A DNA stretch of 64,000 bases from Bacteroidia bacterium (GTDB taxonomy: Bacteria > Bacteroidota > Bacteroidia > Cytophagales > JAAEPT01), in contig JAUIJC010000003.1 in NCBI GenBank assembly GCA_030431525.1, positions 95,700-159,699 on the forward strand, written 5' to 3'. A program made the translations under genes and the position numbers. Below are positions 26,338-36,500 of the stretch, piece by piece (positions within the stretch are counted from its first letter, which is position 1; each line of letters opens with the position of its first letter). The notes under the pieces are model-generated. The model saw only the letters and a program-made list of their open reading frames with translations, did no database searches and was not told the origin of the DNA.

Positions 26338-27066
26338 ATGGCAAAGATTCAGATTGTTCCAGCCATTGACCTGATTGACGGTAAATGTGTTCGTTTGACC
26401 CAAGGCGATTACGGTCAGAAAAAGGTCTATAACGAGAACCCATTGGAGGTGGCAAAAGCCTTCGAGGGAGCAGGTATTAAGCGTCTTCATTTGGTTGACT
26501 TGGACGGTGCCAAAGCCAAGAAAATTATCAACCAAAAGGTGTTGGAGGAAGTGGCTTCAAAAACCAGCCTTTCCATTGATTTTGGTGGAGGAATTCAATC
26601 CAATGAAGATATCCAATTGGCGTTTGATTCTGGCGCCAAGCAGGTGACGGGTGGAAGTATCGCCATTCGAAATGAGGAGCTCTTCTTGGAGTGGATTGAA
26701 AAATACGGTCCAGAGAAAATCATTTTGGGTGCCGACTGCAAGGATAAGAAAATCGCCGTAGGCGGATGGCAGGAAGTGACGGAGGTTTCTGTGTTTGATT
26801 TGGTAGAGAAGTTCACTGCCAAAGGCTTGAATCACGTTATTAGCACCGACGTCGCCAAGGATGGTTTATTGCAAGGCCCTTCTTTCGAGTTATATGAGGA
26901 GTTTTCTCAGCGTTTTCCAAAGCTGAATATGATTGCCAGCGGTGGGGTGACGACCATGGATGACATCCATAAGCTCAACGAAATGGAAGTCTACGGCGTG
27001 ATTGTCGGCAAGGCATTCTACGAAGGAAATATCTCTCTCAAGGACTTTGAGGAGTTTTATAAATAA
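26338..27066 (+). CDS. hisA: ProFAR isomerase (1-(5-phosphoribosyl)-5-[(5-phosphoribosylamino)methylideneamino]imidazole-4-carboxamide isomerase)
   Basis: 242 residues, single (beta/alpha)8 barrel. The catalytic Asp in VPAIDLIDGKCVRL and the second Asp in STDVAKDGLLQGPS are present, as are the phosphate-binding FGGGIQ and ASGGVT loops. It performs the Amadori isomerisation in step 4 of histidine synthesis. Length and start are normal. hisF starts 16 bp after its stop. Confidence 0.97.
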   Translation: MAKIQIVPAIDLIDGKCVRLTQGDYGQKKVYNENPLEVAKAFEGAGIKRLHLVDLDGAKAKKIINQKVLEEVASKTSLSIDFGGGIQSNEDIQLAFDSGAKQVTGGSIAIRNEELFLEWIEKYGPEKIILGADCKDKKIAVGGWQEVTEVSVFDLVEKFTAKGLNHVISTDVAKDGLLQGPSFELYEEFSQRFPKLNMIASGGVTTMDDIHKLNEMEVYGVIVGKAFYEGNISLKDFEEFYK

Positions 27067-27069
27067 GCA

Positions 27070-27083
27070 GTACTGAGTACACA
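27070..27083. repeat. Two GTACnnn heptads between hisA and hisF
   Basis: GTACTGA-GTACACA occupies 27070-27083, the last A being the first base of the hisF ATG. It therefore fills nearly the whole hisA-hisF spacer. Same GTAC phase as the hisB leader. Confidence 0.6.
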
Positions 27084-27838
27084 TGCTAACAAAACGCATA
27101 ATCCCTTGTTTGGACGTCAAGGACGGAAGGACAGTAAAGGGTGTGAATTTCGAAAACCTTCGCGATGCGGGTGACCCTGTGGAATTGGCGAAAGCCTATG
27201 CCGAAGAGGGCGCTGACGAGCTAGTTTTCTTGGATATTTCCGCCACGGTGGAGCAACGCAAAACATTGGTGGAGTTAGTGAACCGATGTGCGGCTGAATT
27301 GAATATTCCATTTACTGTAGGTGGTGGAATTTCTTCTGTAGAGGACGTTTCCATTTTGCTGAATGCTGGTGCCGACAAGGTTTCCATCAACTCGGCGGCG
27401 GTACGTCGTCCTGAGTTGGTCAATGAACTTGCTCGTGAGTTTGGAAGCCAGTGCATTGTGGTGGCCATCGATACCAAAATGTATGAGAACGAATCACGGG
27501 TTCATACGCATGGTGGTCGCAAACCAACGGATATCAATACCTTTGCTTGGGCCAAGGAAATTGAGGACCGTGGAGCCGGAGAAATCCTTTTGACTTCCAT
27601 GGACCACGACGGTGTGAAGACTGGCTTCGCCAATGAGGTGACAGCCAAGATTTCTGAGAATGCAACCATTCCTGTCATTGCTTCAGGAGGTGCTGGTCAG
27701 ATGGAGCATTTCTATGATACCTTTACTGAAGGTAAAGCAGATGCGGGCTTGGCGGCAAGCATTTTCCATTTCAAGGAAATTGCCATTCCAGATTTGAAAG
27801 CCTATTTGAAGGAGCGCGGTGTTCCTGTGAGAATTTGA
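27083..27838 (+). CDS. hisF: Imidazole glycerol phosphate synthase, cyclase subunit
   Basis: 251 residues, (beta/alpha)8 barrel. Catalytic Asp in [15 protein letters not shown] and Asp in [13 protein letters not shown] are present. Phosphate loops are GGGISS and ASGGAG. It uses the ammonia channelled from HisH to close the imidazole ring. The start overlaps the last base of the upstream heptad repeat. hisIE follows after 32 bp. Confidence 0.97.
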   Translation: MLTKRIIPCLDVKDGRTVKGVNFENLRDAGDPVELAKAYAEEGADELVFLDISATVEQRKTLVELVNRCAAELNIPFTVGGGISSVEDVSILLNAGADKVSINSAAVRRPELVNELAREFGSQCIVVAIDTKMYENESRVHTHGGRKPTDINTFAWAKEIEDRGAGEILLTSMDHDGVKTGFANEVTAKISENATIPVIASGGAGQMEHFYDTFTEGKADAGLAASIFHFKEIAIPDLKAYLKERGVPVRI

Positions 27839-27843
27839 TGTGA

Positions 27844-27857
27844 GTACTTCGTACTCA
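27844..27857. repeat. Two GTACnnn heptads between hisF and hisIE
   Basis: GTACTTC-GTACTCA (27844-27857), also the self-complementary string GAGTACTTCGTACTC. It sits six bases after the hisF stop and is followed by an A-run before the hisIE ATG at 27871. Confidence 0.6.
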
Positions 27858-27870
27858 AAAAAAATATACA

Positions 27871-28461
27871 ATGATTGACTTCAACAAAGGAGGTGGGCTT
27901 GTTCCTGCCATCGTCCAAGATTCAGTAACAGGTAAAGTGCTGATGTTGGGTTATATGAATGAGGAGGCCTACGAGAAAACCAAGGCTGAGGGCAAGGTGA
28001 CTTTTTACAGCCGTTCAAAGGATCGTCTTTGGACCAAAGGTGAATCTTCAGGCAATTTCTTGACGGTAAAAAACCTTTTGGTTGATTGCGACAACGACAC
28101 CATTTTGGTGAAAGCTGTTCCTGCTGGCCCAACCTGCCACACAGGTGCTGACACATGCTTCAAAGAGGAGAACAAAGGAAAGGCTTCTTACTTGAACTAC
28201 TTGCAGGCTGTGATTCACGACCGAAAAGTAAATCCTTCTGACGAATCTTACACGACTTCCCTCTTCAAGAAGGGTGTGAACAAGATTGCCCAGAAAGTGG
28301 GTGAGGAGGCTGTGGAGATTGTTATTGAGGCAAAAGACGACAACAAAGACCTCTTTTTGGGTGAGGCGGCCGACTTGATGTTCCACTTTCTCGTCCTTTT
28401 GGAGGAAAAAGGCATGGACCTTGACGAGGTGATTGGTGTGTTGCAAGAGCGTCATCAGTAA
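27871..28461 (+). CDS. hisI: Bifunctional phosphoribosyl-AMP cyclohydrolase / phosphoribosyl-ATP pyrophosphatase
   Basis: 196 residues: a HisI domain (~1-105) and a HisE domain (~108-196), the fusion usual in Bacteroidota. The HisI zinc/metal site shows as VDCDNDTILVKAV with TCHTGADTCF, and MLGYMNEEA is present near the start. The HisE helix bundle shows GVNKIAQKVGEEAVEIVIEAK and EAADLMFHFLVLL. It carries out steps 2 and 3 of histidine synthesis. It is the last his gene here. hisG, hisD and hisC are not in the window. Confidence 0.96.
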   Translation: MIDFNKGGGLVPAIVQDSVTGKVLMLGYMNEEAYEKTKAEGKVTFYSRSKDRLWTKGESSGNFLTVKNLLVDCDNDTILVKAVPAGPTCHTGADTCFKEENKGKASYLNYLQAVIHDRKVNPSDESYTTSLFKKGVNKIAQKVGEEAVEIVIEAKDDNKDLFLGEAADLMFHFLVLLEEKGMDLDEVIGVLQERHQ

Positions 28462-28484
28462 TTGCAAAAGGCTGGAGGGTAATA

Positions 28485-28618
28485 CTGTTGCATTAAGCTC
28501 GAGATTTCGACCCCACCTCTGTCCTCCCCTTATCCAAGGGGAGGAGAATGTTACAGAGAATACTTGCCAATGGTGGGGTTGACCCAGAGTTTGGGAGTTT
28601 CCATCCTTAAAGCAACAG
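28485..28618. mobile_element. MITE-like element with IS-type terminal inverted repeats
   Basis: CTGTTGCATTAAG at 28485-28497 faces an inverted CTTAAAGCAACAG at 28606-28618 (12 of 13 complementary). Inside, CTCCCCTT/AAGGGGAG and CCCCACC/GGTGGGG arms make the whole 134 bp foldable. The right-end sequence closely matches the terminal sequence of the IS at 63635-63653. No gene is inside and no clear target duplication flanks it. Confidence 0.65.
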
Positions 28619-28665
28619 CATTTGTTCACTTTATTATTTCCCTTTTGCTTAGAAAATCTCCAATT

Positions 28666-30051
28666 ATGAAACGACTCCTATTTTCCTTACTTCTTTGCTT
28701 TCCTTTTTTGACTTGGGCGCAAACCAAGAACTTCCAGAAATCCTTCGGTAACGACGGTGAAGAGCGGTTTTATTCCGTGGCTACCACTACCGATAGCGGG
28801 TTTGTATTACTGGGAATCACGAGTGGTTTTGCCAATAGGAAAAAGGCCTATGTGGTGAGGTTGGATAGCACGAGTCGCTTGCTTTGGTCAAAAACCTATG
28901 GCTCGGCTGGCCTTGATGTTGGCCGATCAATGGCGCCAACCAAGGATGGTGGTTTCGTGATTGTGGGAACCACAACCAGTATCGGTGCTGGAAAGAAGGA
29001 TGTCTGGTTGTTGAAGATTGACCACGAAGGTGAGGTGGAATGGTCTCATGCCTATGGTGGAGTTGAAAACGACTATGGTTTCTCAGTGAAGCAGACCTTG
29101 GATGGAGGCTATATCATCGGTGGTGAAACCAATAGTTTCGGTACGGTTGGGTCTGACATTTACCTTCTCAAAACTGATGAGAAAGGAAATCTCCAGTGGT
29201 CGAAAGCCTTGGGAGGAAAGGACGCCGAGTACATCTATGAGGTGATCGAAACCTTTGATGGCTTTGTCTTCGCCAGCGAAACCAATACCTATGGTTCAGG
29301 TGAGTGGGACATTATGCTCACCAAGGTTGACAAAAAAGGCGAACTTCAGTGGAGCCAAGTGTATGGCGGAAACAAGGTGGAGTTCGGTTATGATTTGATT
29401 CAAACCAAGGACGGTGGTTTTGTGCTAGTTGGTTCCACCTATAGCTTCGGCGTAGGAGGGATGGACATTTACTTTTTGCGGACTGATAAGAAAGGGAAGC
29501 TTGTGGTGGCACGTACCTTTGGCGGAGGCTCTAACGACCAAGCCCATACAGTTCATCAAATGCCTGACGAAGGGTTCATTATTGGAGGCTTTAGTGCGAG
29601 CTATGGCAATCAGTTAAATGCGGAGGACGCTTACCTCATCCGCCTTAACAAGAAGAATAACCTGAAGTGGTCGAAGGTTTTCGGAGGTACTTTCGGGGAT
29701 TATGCCTTGGATATGCAGACAGGTCTACATGGCGAAATCCTGATGGTGGGTGAAACCAAGAGTTTCAATGGAAGGGATGACAGCGATGCGTATCTCATCC
29801 GTACTGAGGATGATTCAAAACTTAAGACTTGCGAGTTGAGCAGGGTACAGACCCAAACCATCCTTAAATCTGAGTTTGTAACCAAGACGCCTGAATTGGG
29901 AATAACAGCTACCGATACAAAAGAAGCTACTTTTGATGTCGAAAGCACGGAAGTCCTTTCCTCTGAGAATGTCATTTGTGATGGAAACATTCAGGTGATT
30001 CAGAACCAAACCGAGAGAAAAAGGCAGGAGCGGAAGACTAAAAAGAAGTAA
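28666..30051 (+). CDS. Secreted beta-propeller-like repeat protein
   Basis: 461 residues from ATG 28666; the frame extends upstream into the MITE-like element but without homology. A signal peptide (to FLTWAQ, ~18) precedes seven or so repeats of ~50 residues with the pattern DGGFVIVGTT.SxGxGxxDVWLLKxDxxGEVEWSxxYGG. Proteins with this repeat are annotated as T9SS-associated or beta-propeller surface proteins. The C-terminus (after ~390) lacks a recognisable sorting domain and ends in a Lys/Arg-rich tail, so its export route beyond the periplasm is unclear. Function unknown. Confidence 0.7.
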   Translation: MKRLLFSLLLCFPFLTWAQTKNFQKSFGNDGEERFYSVATTTDSGFVLLGITSGFANRKKAYVVRLDSTSRLLWSKTYGSAGLDVGRSMAPTKDGGFVIVGTTTSIGAGKKDVWLLKIDHEGEVEWSHAYGGVENDYGFSVKQTLDGGYIIGGETNSFGTVGSDIYLLKTDEKGNLQWSKALGGKDAEYIYEVIETFDGFVFASETNTYGSGEWDIMLTKVDKKGELQWSQVYGGNKVEFGYDLIQTKDGGFVLVGSTYSFGVGGMDIYFLRTDKKGKLVVARTFGGGSNDQAHTVHQMPDEGFIIGGFSASYGNQLNAEDAYLIRLNKKNNLKWSKVFGGTFGDYALDMQTGLHGEILMVGETKSFNGRDDSDAYLIRTEDDSKLKTCELSRVQTQTILKSEFVTKTPELGITATDTKEATFDVESTEVLSSENVICDGNIQVIQNQTERKRQERKTKKK

Positions 30052-30073
30052 CTCTTCAAAAAAGAGGAGATTG

Positions 30074-30107
30074 AAGCCCTTTCAATATTAGTTGGAAGGG
30101 CTTTTTT
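30074..30107 (+). terminator. Terminator of the repeat-protein gene
   Basis: Stem AAGCCCTTTC with GGAAGGGCTT around a TA-rich loop (30074-30083 with 30094-30103) followed by TTTTTT. It lies ~22 bp after the stop. Confidence 0.75.
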
Positions 30108-30132
30108 CATTTCTTCTATCAATTCATCATTC

Positions 30133-30140
30133 TATCTTTG
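30133..30140 (+). promoter_or_regulatory. Possible -7 box (TATCTTTG) for valS
   Basis: TATCTTTG matches TAnnTTTG. Transcription from here would put the entire 30155-30248 palindrome into the 5' leader of valS mRNA. No good -33 box is seen. Confidence 0.45.
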
Positions 30141-30154
30141 CACGCTGATATTAA

Positions 30155-30248
30155 TTGTATAAAGTGTTAAGTACAATGTATTATGTATAATGACAGCTAT
30201 CGTCATAATACATGATACATAATACATTGTACTTAACACTTTATACAA
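30155..30248. repeat. Perfect 34-bp inverted repeat in the valS leader
   Basis: Arms 30155-30188 and 30215-30248 are exactly complementary over 34 bp, AT-rich, with a 26-nt centre that itself contains ATGAC/GTCAT. A 7-bp period can be followed through the arms (CATAATA, CATGATA, CATAATA, CATTGTA, CTTAACA). It ends 28 bp before the valS ATG. There is no T-run, so it is not a terminator. Confidence 0.9.
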
Positions 30249-30276
30249 CCACCCCATAGAAAACTGTTGGAAGAAC

Positions 30277-32898
30277 ATGTCCATTTCAAGTAAATACAAT
30301 CCCGCTGAGGTTGAAGAAAAGTGGTACAAGGCTTGGCTTGATAACAAGGTTTTTGCGTCAAAGCCAGACCCTGAGAAGGAGTCCTATACAATTGTAATCC
30401 CACCGCCGAACGTGACGGGTGTGTTGCACATGGGACACATGCTGAACAATACCATCCAAGATATCTTGGTGCGTAAAGCTCGCATGGAGGGAAAAGAGGC
30501 TTGCTGGGTACCTGGAACGGACCACGCTTCCATCGCTACTGAGGCCAAAGTGGTAAAAATGTTGGCTGATCAGGGCATCAAGAAGGATGACCTCACTCGT
30601 GAGCAATTCTTGGAGCATGCCATGGAATGGAAGGACAAATACGGCGGTATCATCTTGGATCAGCTCAAGCACTTGGGAGCTTCCTGTGATTGGGACCGCA
30701 CGGCTTTCACCATGGATCAGGACTATTCCGAAGCGGTGATTGACGTGTTCGTTGACCTTTACAAAAAGGGCTTGATTTACCGTGGTGTTCGCATGGTGAA
30801 CTGGGATCCACAGGGCAAGACTGCGCTTTCTGACGAGGAGGTAATCTACAAGGAGGTAAACTCAAAGCTTTACCACGTTAAGTATAAAATTGCTGGAACG
30901 GAGGATGAGTATTTGACCATCGCCACCACCCGTCCAGAAACCATTTTGGGTGATACGGCCATTTGTATCAACCCGAATGACGAGCGCTACAACCACTTGC
31001 ACGGCAAGAAGGCCATCGTTCCGTTGGTGAACCGTGAGGTGCCAATCATTTTGGACGAGTATGTGGACATCGAGTTCGGTACAGGTTGCTTGAAAGTAAC
31101 GCCTGCACACGACTTGAATGACTACGAGTTGGGCATGAAGCACAAGCTGGAGTCCATCGACATCTTGAATGACGACGGTACTTTGAATGAAAAGGCTCAG
31201 TTGTTTGTTGGTGAGGACCGCTTTGTGGCGCGCAAGAAAATCGTCAAGGAATTGGAGGCCATTGGTCAGTTTGTAGAGGCCAAGGACATTGTTAACAATG
31301 TGGGTCGTTCCGAGCGCACTGACGCTGTGATTGAGCCAAAACTTTCCACGCAGTGGTTCTGCAAAATGGAGGGAATGGCCAAGCCAGCCTTGGAGAATGT
31401 TCTCAACGACGACGTTCAGATTCACCCAGCCAAGTTCAAGAACATGTACCGTTCTTGGATGGAAAATATTAAGGACTGGTGCATCAGCCGTCAGTTGTGG
31501 TGGGGTCACCAAATTCCAGCCTATTACCTTCCAAACGGTGATTTCGTGGTAGCCAAGTCCTTGGACGAGGCTTGGGAGGAGGCCAAAAAGATTGACGCTT
31601 CTGTGAAGAAGGAGGACTTGAAGCAAGACGATGATGTCTTGGATACGTGGTTCTCTTCTTGGTTGTGGCCAATCGCTGTGTTTGATGGCATCCGCAATCC
31701 TGACAACGAGGAAATCAATTACTACTACCCAACCAATGACTTGGTAACGGGTTTTGATATTATCTTCTTCTGGGTGGCGCGTATGATTATGGCGGGCTAC
31801 GAGTTCAAGGGAGATTTGCCGTTCAAGAACGTGTACATCACGGGTCTTGTGCGTGACAACCAAGGGCGCAAAATGTCCAAGCAGTTGGGCAACTCGCCAG
31901 ACCCGATTGAGTTGATGAAGGAGTACAGCGCCGACGGTGTTCGTGTGGGAATGCTCCTGACAGCTCCAGCTGGTAACGACTTGTTGTTCGACCTTAAGTT
32001 GGTGGAACAGGGCCGTAACTTCACTAACAAAATCTGGAACGCCTTCCGTTTGGTGAAAGGCTGGGAAGTGACCGAAGGTGACGGTTCCAAGAATGCTTTG
32101 GCTATTGAGTGGATTAACGCTCGCATCAACGAGGTGTTGGAGCAGGTGGAGGACCACTTCTCCAAGTTCCGTATTTCGGATGCCTTGATGTCTGTTTACA
32201 AGTTGGTTTGGGATGACTTCTGTTCTTGGTACTTGGAGATGATCAAGCCTGGTTACGAGCAACCAATCGATAAGGAAACCTTAGAGGCGACAAATGCTGT
32301 CTTCGAGAGACTCATCAAATTGCTTCACCCGTTCATGCCATTCTTGACCGAGGAGCTTTGGTCATTGGTGGCTGACCGCAGTGAAAATGAATTTGTTGCA
32401 AAGGCTGAGTTCCCAAAAGTGGAGGCTTATGACAAGCAATTGTTGGCCGACATGGAAATCATTCAGGAAGTGATTTCTGGTGTTCGTAACGTGCGTAACT
32501 CAAAGAATATCCCTAAGAAGGATGCCTTGGAGTTGTTCATCAAGTCTGATGATAAAGCCTTGTTCGAGAAATATGCGGGCATCATTTCTCAGCTCTCTAA
32601 CCTTTCCAACATCGATTTTGTCGAAGAGAAAGTAAAAGGAGCAGGTCAGTTTGTGGTAAAAGCGCACGAATTCTTCGTTCCAATTTCCGCGAACATAAAT
32701 GTGGAAGAGGAGAAGGAGAAAATCGAGAAGGAGCTCAAGCGTATGAAAGGCTTCTTGATTGGTGTTGAAAAGAAACTCTCCAACGAGAAGTTTGTTGCCA
32801 ATGCTCCAGCTGAGATGGTAGAGAAGGAAAATCAGAAAAAAGCGGATGCCGAGGCCAAGATTAAGGTTTTGGAGGAAAGCTTGGAGGCTTTGGTTTAA
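30277..32898 (+). CDS. valS: Valyl-tRNA synthetase
   Basis: 873 residues, normal bacterial ValRS length. Class Ia signatures: HIGH-type H51-M-G-H54 in [11 protein letters not shown] and K532-M-S-K535 in GRKMSKQLG. The CP1 editing domain lies roughly 180-330 ([28 protein letters not shown]), the anticodon-binding helices ~600-760, and the C-terminal coiled coil ~800-873 ([16 protein letters not shown]). It charges tRNA-Val and edits Thr-tRNA-Val. The start is fixed by the conserved [12 protein letters not shown]. The long palindrome upstream may affect its expression; this is inference. Confidence 0.97.
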   Translation: MSISSKYNPAEVEEKWYKAWLDNKVFASKPDPEKESYTIVIPPPNVTGVLHMGHMLNNTIQDILVRKARMEGKEACWVPGTDHASIATEAKVVKMLADQGIKKDDLTREQFLEHAMEWKDKYGGIILDQLKHLGASCDWDRTAFTMDQDYSEAVIDVFVDLYKKGLIYRGVRMVNWDPQGKTALSDEEVIYKEVNSKLYHVKYKIAGTEDEYLTIATTRPETILGDTAICINPNDERYNHLHGKKAIVPLVNREVPIILDEYVDIEFGTGCLKVTPAHDLNDYELGMKHKLESIDILNDDGTLNEKAQLFVGEDRFVARKKIVKELEAIGQFVEAKDIVNNVGRSERTDAVIEPKLSTQWFCKMEGMAKPALENVLNDDVQIHPAKFKNMYRSWMENIKDWCISRQLWWGHQIPAYYLPNGDFVVAKSLDEAWEEAKKIDASVKKEDLKQDDDVLDTWFSSWLWPIAVFDGIRNPDNEEINYYYPTNDLVTGFDIIFFWVARMIMAGYEFKGDLPFKNVYITGLVRDNQGRKMSKQLGNSPDPIELMKEYSADGVRVGMLLTAPAGNDLLFDLKLVEQGRNFTNKIWNAFRLVKGWEVTEGDGSKNALAIEWINARINEVLEQVEDHFSKFRISDALMSVYKLVWDDFCSWYLEMIKPGYEQPIDKETLEATNAVFERLIKLLHPFMPFLTEELWSLVADRSENEFVAKAEFPKVEAYDKQLLADMEIIQEVISGVRNVRNSKNIPKKDALELFIKSDDKALFEKYAGIISQLSNLSNIDFVEEKVKGAGQFVVKAHEFFVPISANINVEEEKEKIEKELKRMKGFLIGVEKKLSNEKFVANAPAEMVEKENQKKADAEAKIKVLEESLEALV

Positions 32899-32920
32899 TC
32901 ACCAATCCTATTGAATAAGA

Positions 32921-32947
32921 AGGGCGCTCAGTGGGCGCCCTTTTTTT
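32921..32947 (+). terminator. Terminator of valS
   Basis: Stem AGGGCGC/GCGCCCT (32921-32927 with 32935-32941) followed by T-run 32941-32947, 22 bp past the stop. Confidence 0.85.
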
Positions 32948-32959
32948 GTGCCGAAAAAT

Positions 32960-33349
32960 TTAACCCAAAGGCGTGTCTCCCGAAACAGCCTCAATTTTTA
33001 CTTTTATCACACCATCCTGAATCATTTCTATTTTTTTTGCTGCTATCAGGGAGAGGTCAATAATTCTATTTTTTGTGAAAGGCCCGCGGTCATTGATCTT
33101 GACAACCACCGATTTCCCATTGGCAATATTTGTCACCCTGACTTTGGTTCCAAAAGGCAATTTTTGGTGAGCGGCCGAAAAGGCATTTTTCCTATAGTTT
33201 TCACCGCTTGAAGTCCGTCGCCCCTCAAATTTTTCAGCATAGTAGGAGGCCTTTCCCGTCTGAGAGAATTTTTTCTGTGTGGTGGAACTAATGAGGAAGT
33301 TGGTCATCAAAACAACCAGAAAATAGGAAAAACTGCGTCTCAGTATCAT
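32960..33349 (-). CDS. rlpA: RlpA-like double-psi beta-barrel septal/cell-wall protein
   Basis: 129 residues with an N-terminal hydrophobic signal (~1-22; no lipobox Cys seen). The remainder is a compact double-psi beta-barrel: [35 protein letters not shown] and [26 protein letters not shown]. The catalytic-type Asp in NDRGP is retained. Family knowledge: RlpA proteins are lytic transglycosylases or septal-ring proteins acting on peptidoglycan. This copy lacks a SPOR domain. It is transcribed towards valS, divergent from the large T9SS gene. Confidence 0.85.
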   Translation of the reverse strand: MILRRSFSYFLVVLMTNFLISSTTQKKFSQTGKASYYAEKFEGRRTSSGENYRKNAFSAAHQKLPFGTKVRVTNIANGKSVVVKINDRGPFTKNRIIDLSLIAAKKIEMIQDGVIKVKIEAVSGDTPLG

Positions 33350-33510
33350 AGGTATATATTATTGATAATCTGTAACACAAGTTTAGGAATGTTGGTTTAC
33401 TAAACTGGATAAAAATCTTTTTTTCAGGGAGTTACTTTTAATTCAGTGAATGCATAGTATGAGGAAGTTTGAATCCAATAAAATATTGGTATAGTCTAAC
33501 TCCTCGGTGT

Positions 33511-36500
33511 ATGGCAAAATTTTACTGTTCAATAAGAAGATTTAATTCCGTGCTTTTATGCGCCTTGGCTATCTGCTTTTTTAGCAATGCCGTTCAGGCG
33601 CAAATCACTTTTCAAAACCCATCTTTTGAGGATACCCCTGGGCAAGCTAGTACAGCACCAGCCTCGTGGAATGTTTGTGGTGGAAATAGTACTCCTGATA
33701 TTCAGCCCAATGCGTTCTCGGTTGCTGTCCCGCCTTCTGATGGCAATAGCTATATCGGCTTTGTTGTCCGAGGGAATGGAACTAATGAGGGCCTGTCACA
33801 AGCTTTGTCTGACCCTTTGGATAGCAATAAATGTTATCAGTTCACTATTGATTTGGCCATGTCTCCAGATTATGCTGGAAGCACAAACTATGGTAATCCA
33901 ACTGCTATTCGATGTTGGGGAGGATTCAGTGATTGTGATACCAAAGAATTGCTGTGGACTTCACCAGTCGTAGGTCATAATGATTGGCAGACCTATACAG
34001 TGAATTTCAAGCCTGAAGATAACTACACCCATTTTTTGTTTGAATCTGCTCATGATCCAGCTGCAAGCAGTCCTTACCTCGGTAATATCCTTTTGGATAA
34101 CCTGACGAACATCGTAGAGTTGGATGCTCCAACAATAACAGTGTCAGGCGGTGGGGAAATCTGTGAGGGAGATGATCCTCTTGAGCTTACTATTGCTTTG
34201 GAAGGTGAAGCCCCGTGGAATTTCACCTATCAGGATGCTTCGGGCACTGTTTCAGAAACAAACTACAATTCTAATGAACTCAAACTAACTGTTGGTGAAA
34301 ATGCCTCTGTTTCGGTGTTGACAGTGAGCGACAAGAACTGTGTGGGCAATGTGCTCAATCCCACTGAAGAGGTGAAGGTTAACCAATTGCCCGAGTTAAC
34401 TGTCGGTACGGTTTCCGATCAATGTTCAGAAGATGCGAGTTTTTCCTTGGGTTATGTGACGCCAGCTGGAGGAACTTATGCTGGGAGCGCTGTTTCCGTT
34501 GGCGGTGAGTTTGACCCTTCCACTGCATCCATTGGTAGTAATACAATTACTTATGATTATACCGATGGAAAAGGCTGTGAGAATAGTACCACGTTTGATA
34601 TTACTGTTCATCAGAATCCATCCCTTACAGTCACGCCCTTAGATGCTGTTTGCTCGGAAGCTGATAAGTTTTTGCTATCAAATGTGAGTCCTGTGGGTGG
34701 TGATTATGGAGGAACAGGTGTATCAAATGATGAGTTTGATCCCTCTGTGGCATCCATTGGCAGTAATGCGTTGACGTATGTTTATACTGATGGAAACGGT
34801 TGTTCAAAAAGTGCCACGTTTAATATAGAGGTGAATGAAAATCCTACATTGACTGTGGATTCTGTTCCTGATCAATGCGAATCTGCGATAGCATTTGCCT
34901 TAGATAATGTAACCCCAACAGGCGGAAATTATGGAGGAACAGGGGTTGATGCCACCAATAATTTTGACCCATCAGTAGCAGGTAGCGGTAATCATACCTT
35001 GAACTATGAATTTACCGATGCCAATGGGTGTAAGTCCGAGTCAAATTTTACCGTTAAAGTTGATCCCAAAATTGATTTTGTAGTAAGTCCAGTTGGACCA
35101 TTTTGTGCCGATGCTGGGACTCAGGTTTTGTCGAATGTGAGCCCAGTAGGAGGAACGTATTCTGGAACAGGAGTTACGTCTGGAAATTTTGAAGTTTCCG
35201 CCGATTTGGTTGGTACGAATACCATCAATTACGCTCTTACTCGTGGAGCTTGTAAAGCGGATGTGGATTTTGATGTTGAGGTCAACGCATTACCAGTTAT
35301 TTCTCTTGGGGCGTTTCCTGAGTTGTGTGAAAACGGAGTTTCTGAAGACTTGAGTGCAATGCTTACTCCTTCTGGTGGTTTACTGTCAGGAATGGGAGTG
35401 TCAGGAAATAGCTTTGATCCAACAATAGTAGGTGCTGGAAATCATGTGTTGAATTATGCCTACACGGATGGAAATGGCTGTGCTGCCAATGAGGATTTTA
35501 CGATGGTTGTGCATGCTAAGCCAGTGGTTCAGACTTCAAATTTGATCTTCTGTGAGCTTGATGGTGCAGAAGTGTTGAACCATGGACTGCCATCAGGCGG
35601 GAAATATTCAGGAATTGGAGTCGATGCCACCAACAATTTCGACCCTTCAGTAGCAGGTAGCGGTAATCATAGCTTGAACTATGCATTTACCGATGCCAAT
35701 GGATGTAAGTCTGAGTCAAATTTTTCGGTTAAGGTTGATCCAAAAATTGATTTTGTGGTGAGTCCAGTTGGACCATTTTGTGCTGATGCAGGAACTCAGG
35801 TTTTGTCGAATGTGAGCCCAGTAGGAGGAACGTATTCAGGAACAGGAGTTACGTCTGGAAACTTTGCGGTTTCCACAGACTTGGTTGGTACGAATACCAT
35901 CAATTATGCCCTTACTCGTGGAGCTTGTTCAGCGGATGTTGACTTTGATATTGAGGTCAACGCATTGCCAGTTATTTCTCTCGGGGCATTCCCAGAGTTG
36001 TGTGAAAATGGAGCTTCTGAGGATTTGAGTGCAATGCTTATTCCTTCTGGTGGTTTGCTGTCAGGTACGGGAGTGTCAGGAAATAGCTTTGATCCAACGA
36101 AAGTAGGCGCTGGAAATCATGAGTTGAATTATGCCTACACGGATGGAAATGGTTGTGCTTCCGATGAGGATTTTACCCTGATTGTCCATTCCAAACCAGT
36201 AGTTCAGGCTTCGGACTTGACCTACTGTGAGCTTGATGGCGCAGAAGTTTTGAATCATGGAATCCCAGCAGGCGGAACCTACTCGGGTGTTGCTGTTTCA
36301 GCGGATAATAGCTTTGATCCAAGCGTTGCTGGTCAAGGAAACTATGTCTTGACCTATGCTTATGAGGACCTAAATGGCTGTCAGGAACAAGCGAATTTTC
36401 AGGTTGAGGTTGTCGGAAAGATTACTCCGTTTGTGGCCTTGAAATCACCAAAGGGTGAGTGTGAGGGAAAGACCATTCATTTTCAGCTTGATGAAGCGTC

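Noticed and set aside
30141..30276. T-box riboswitch controlling valS
   Set aside because: No specifier-loop or antiterminator T-box sequence is visible, and such elements are typical of Firmicutes. The leader is dominated by a palindrome without a T-run.
30862..32262. 466-codon open frame antisense to valS
   Set aside because: It lies wholly inside valS on the other strand, has no recognisable domain and reflects the codon bias of valS (rare stop codons in one antisense frame).
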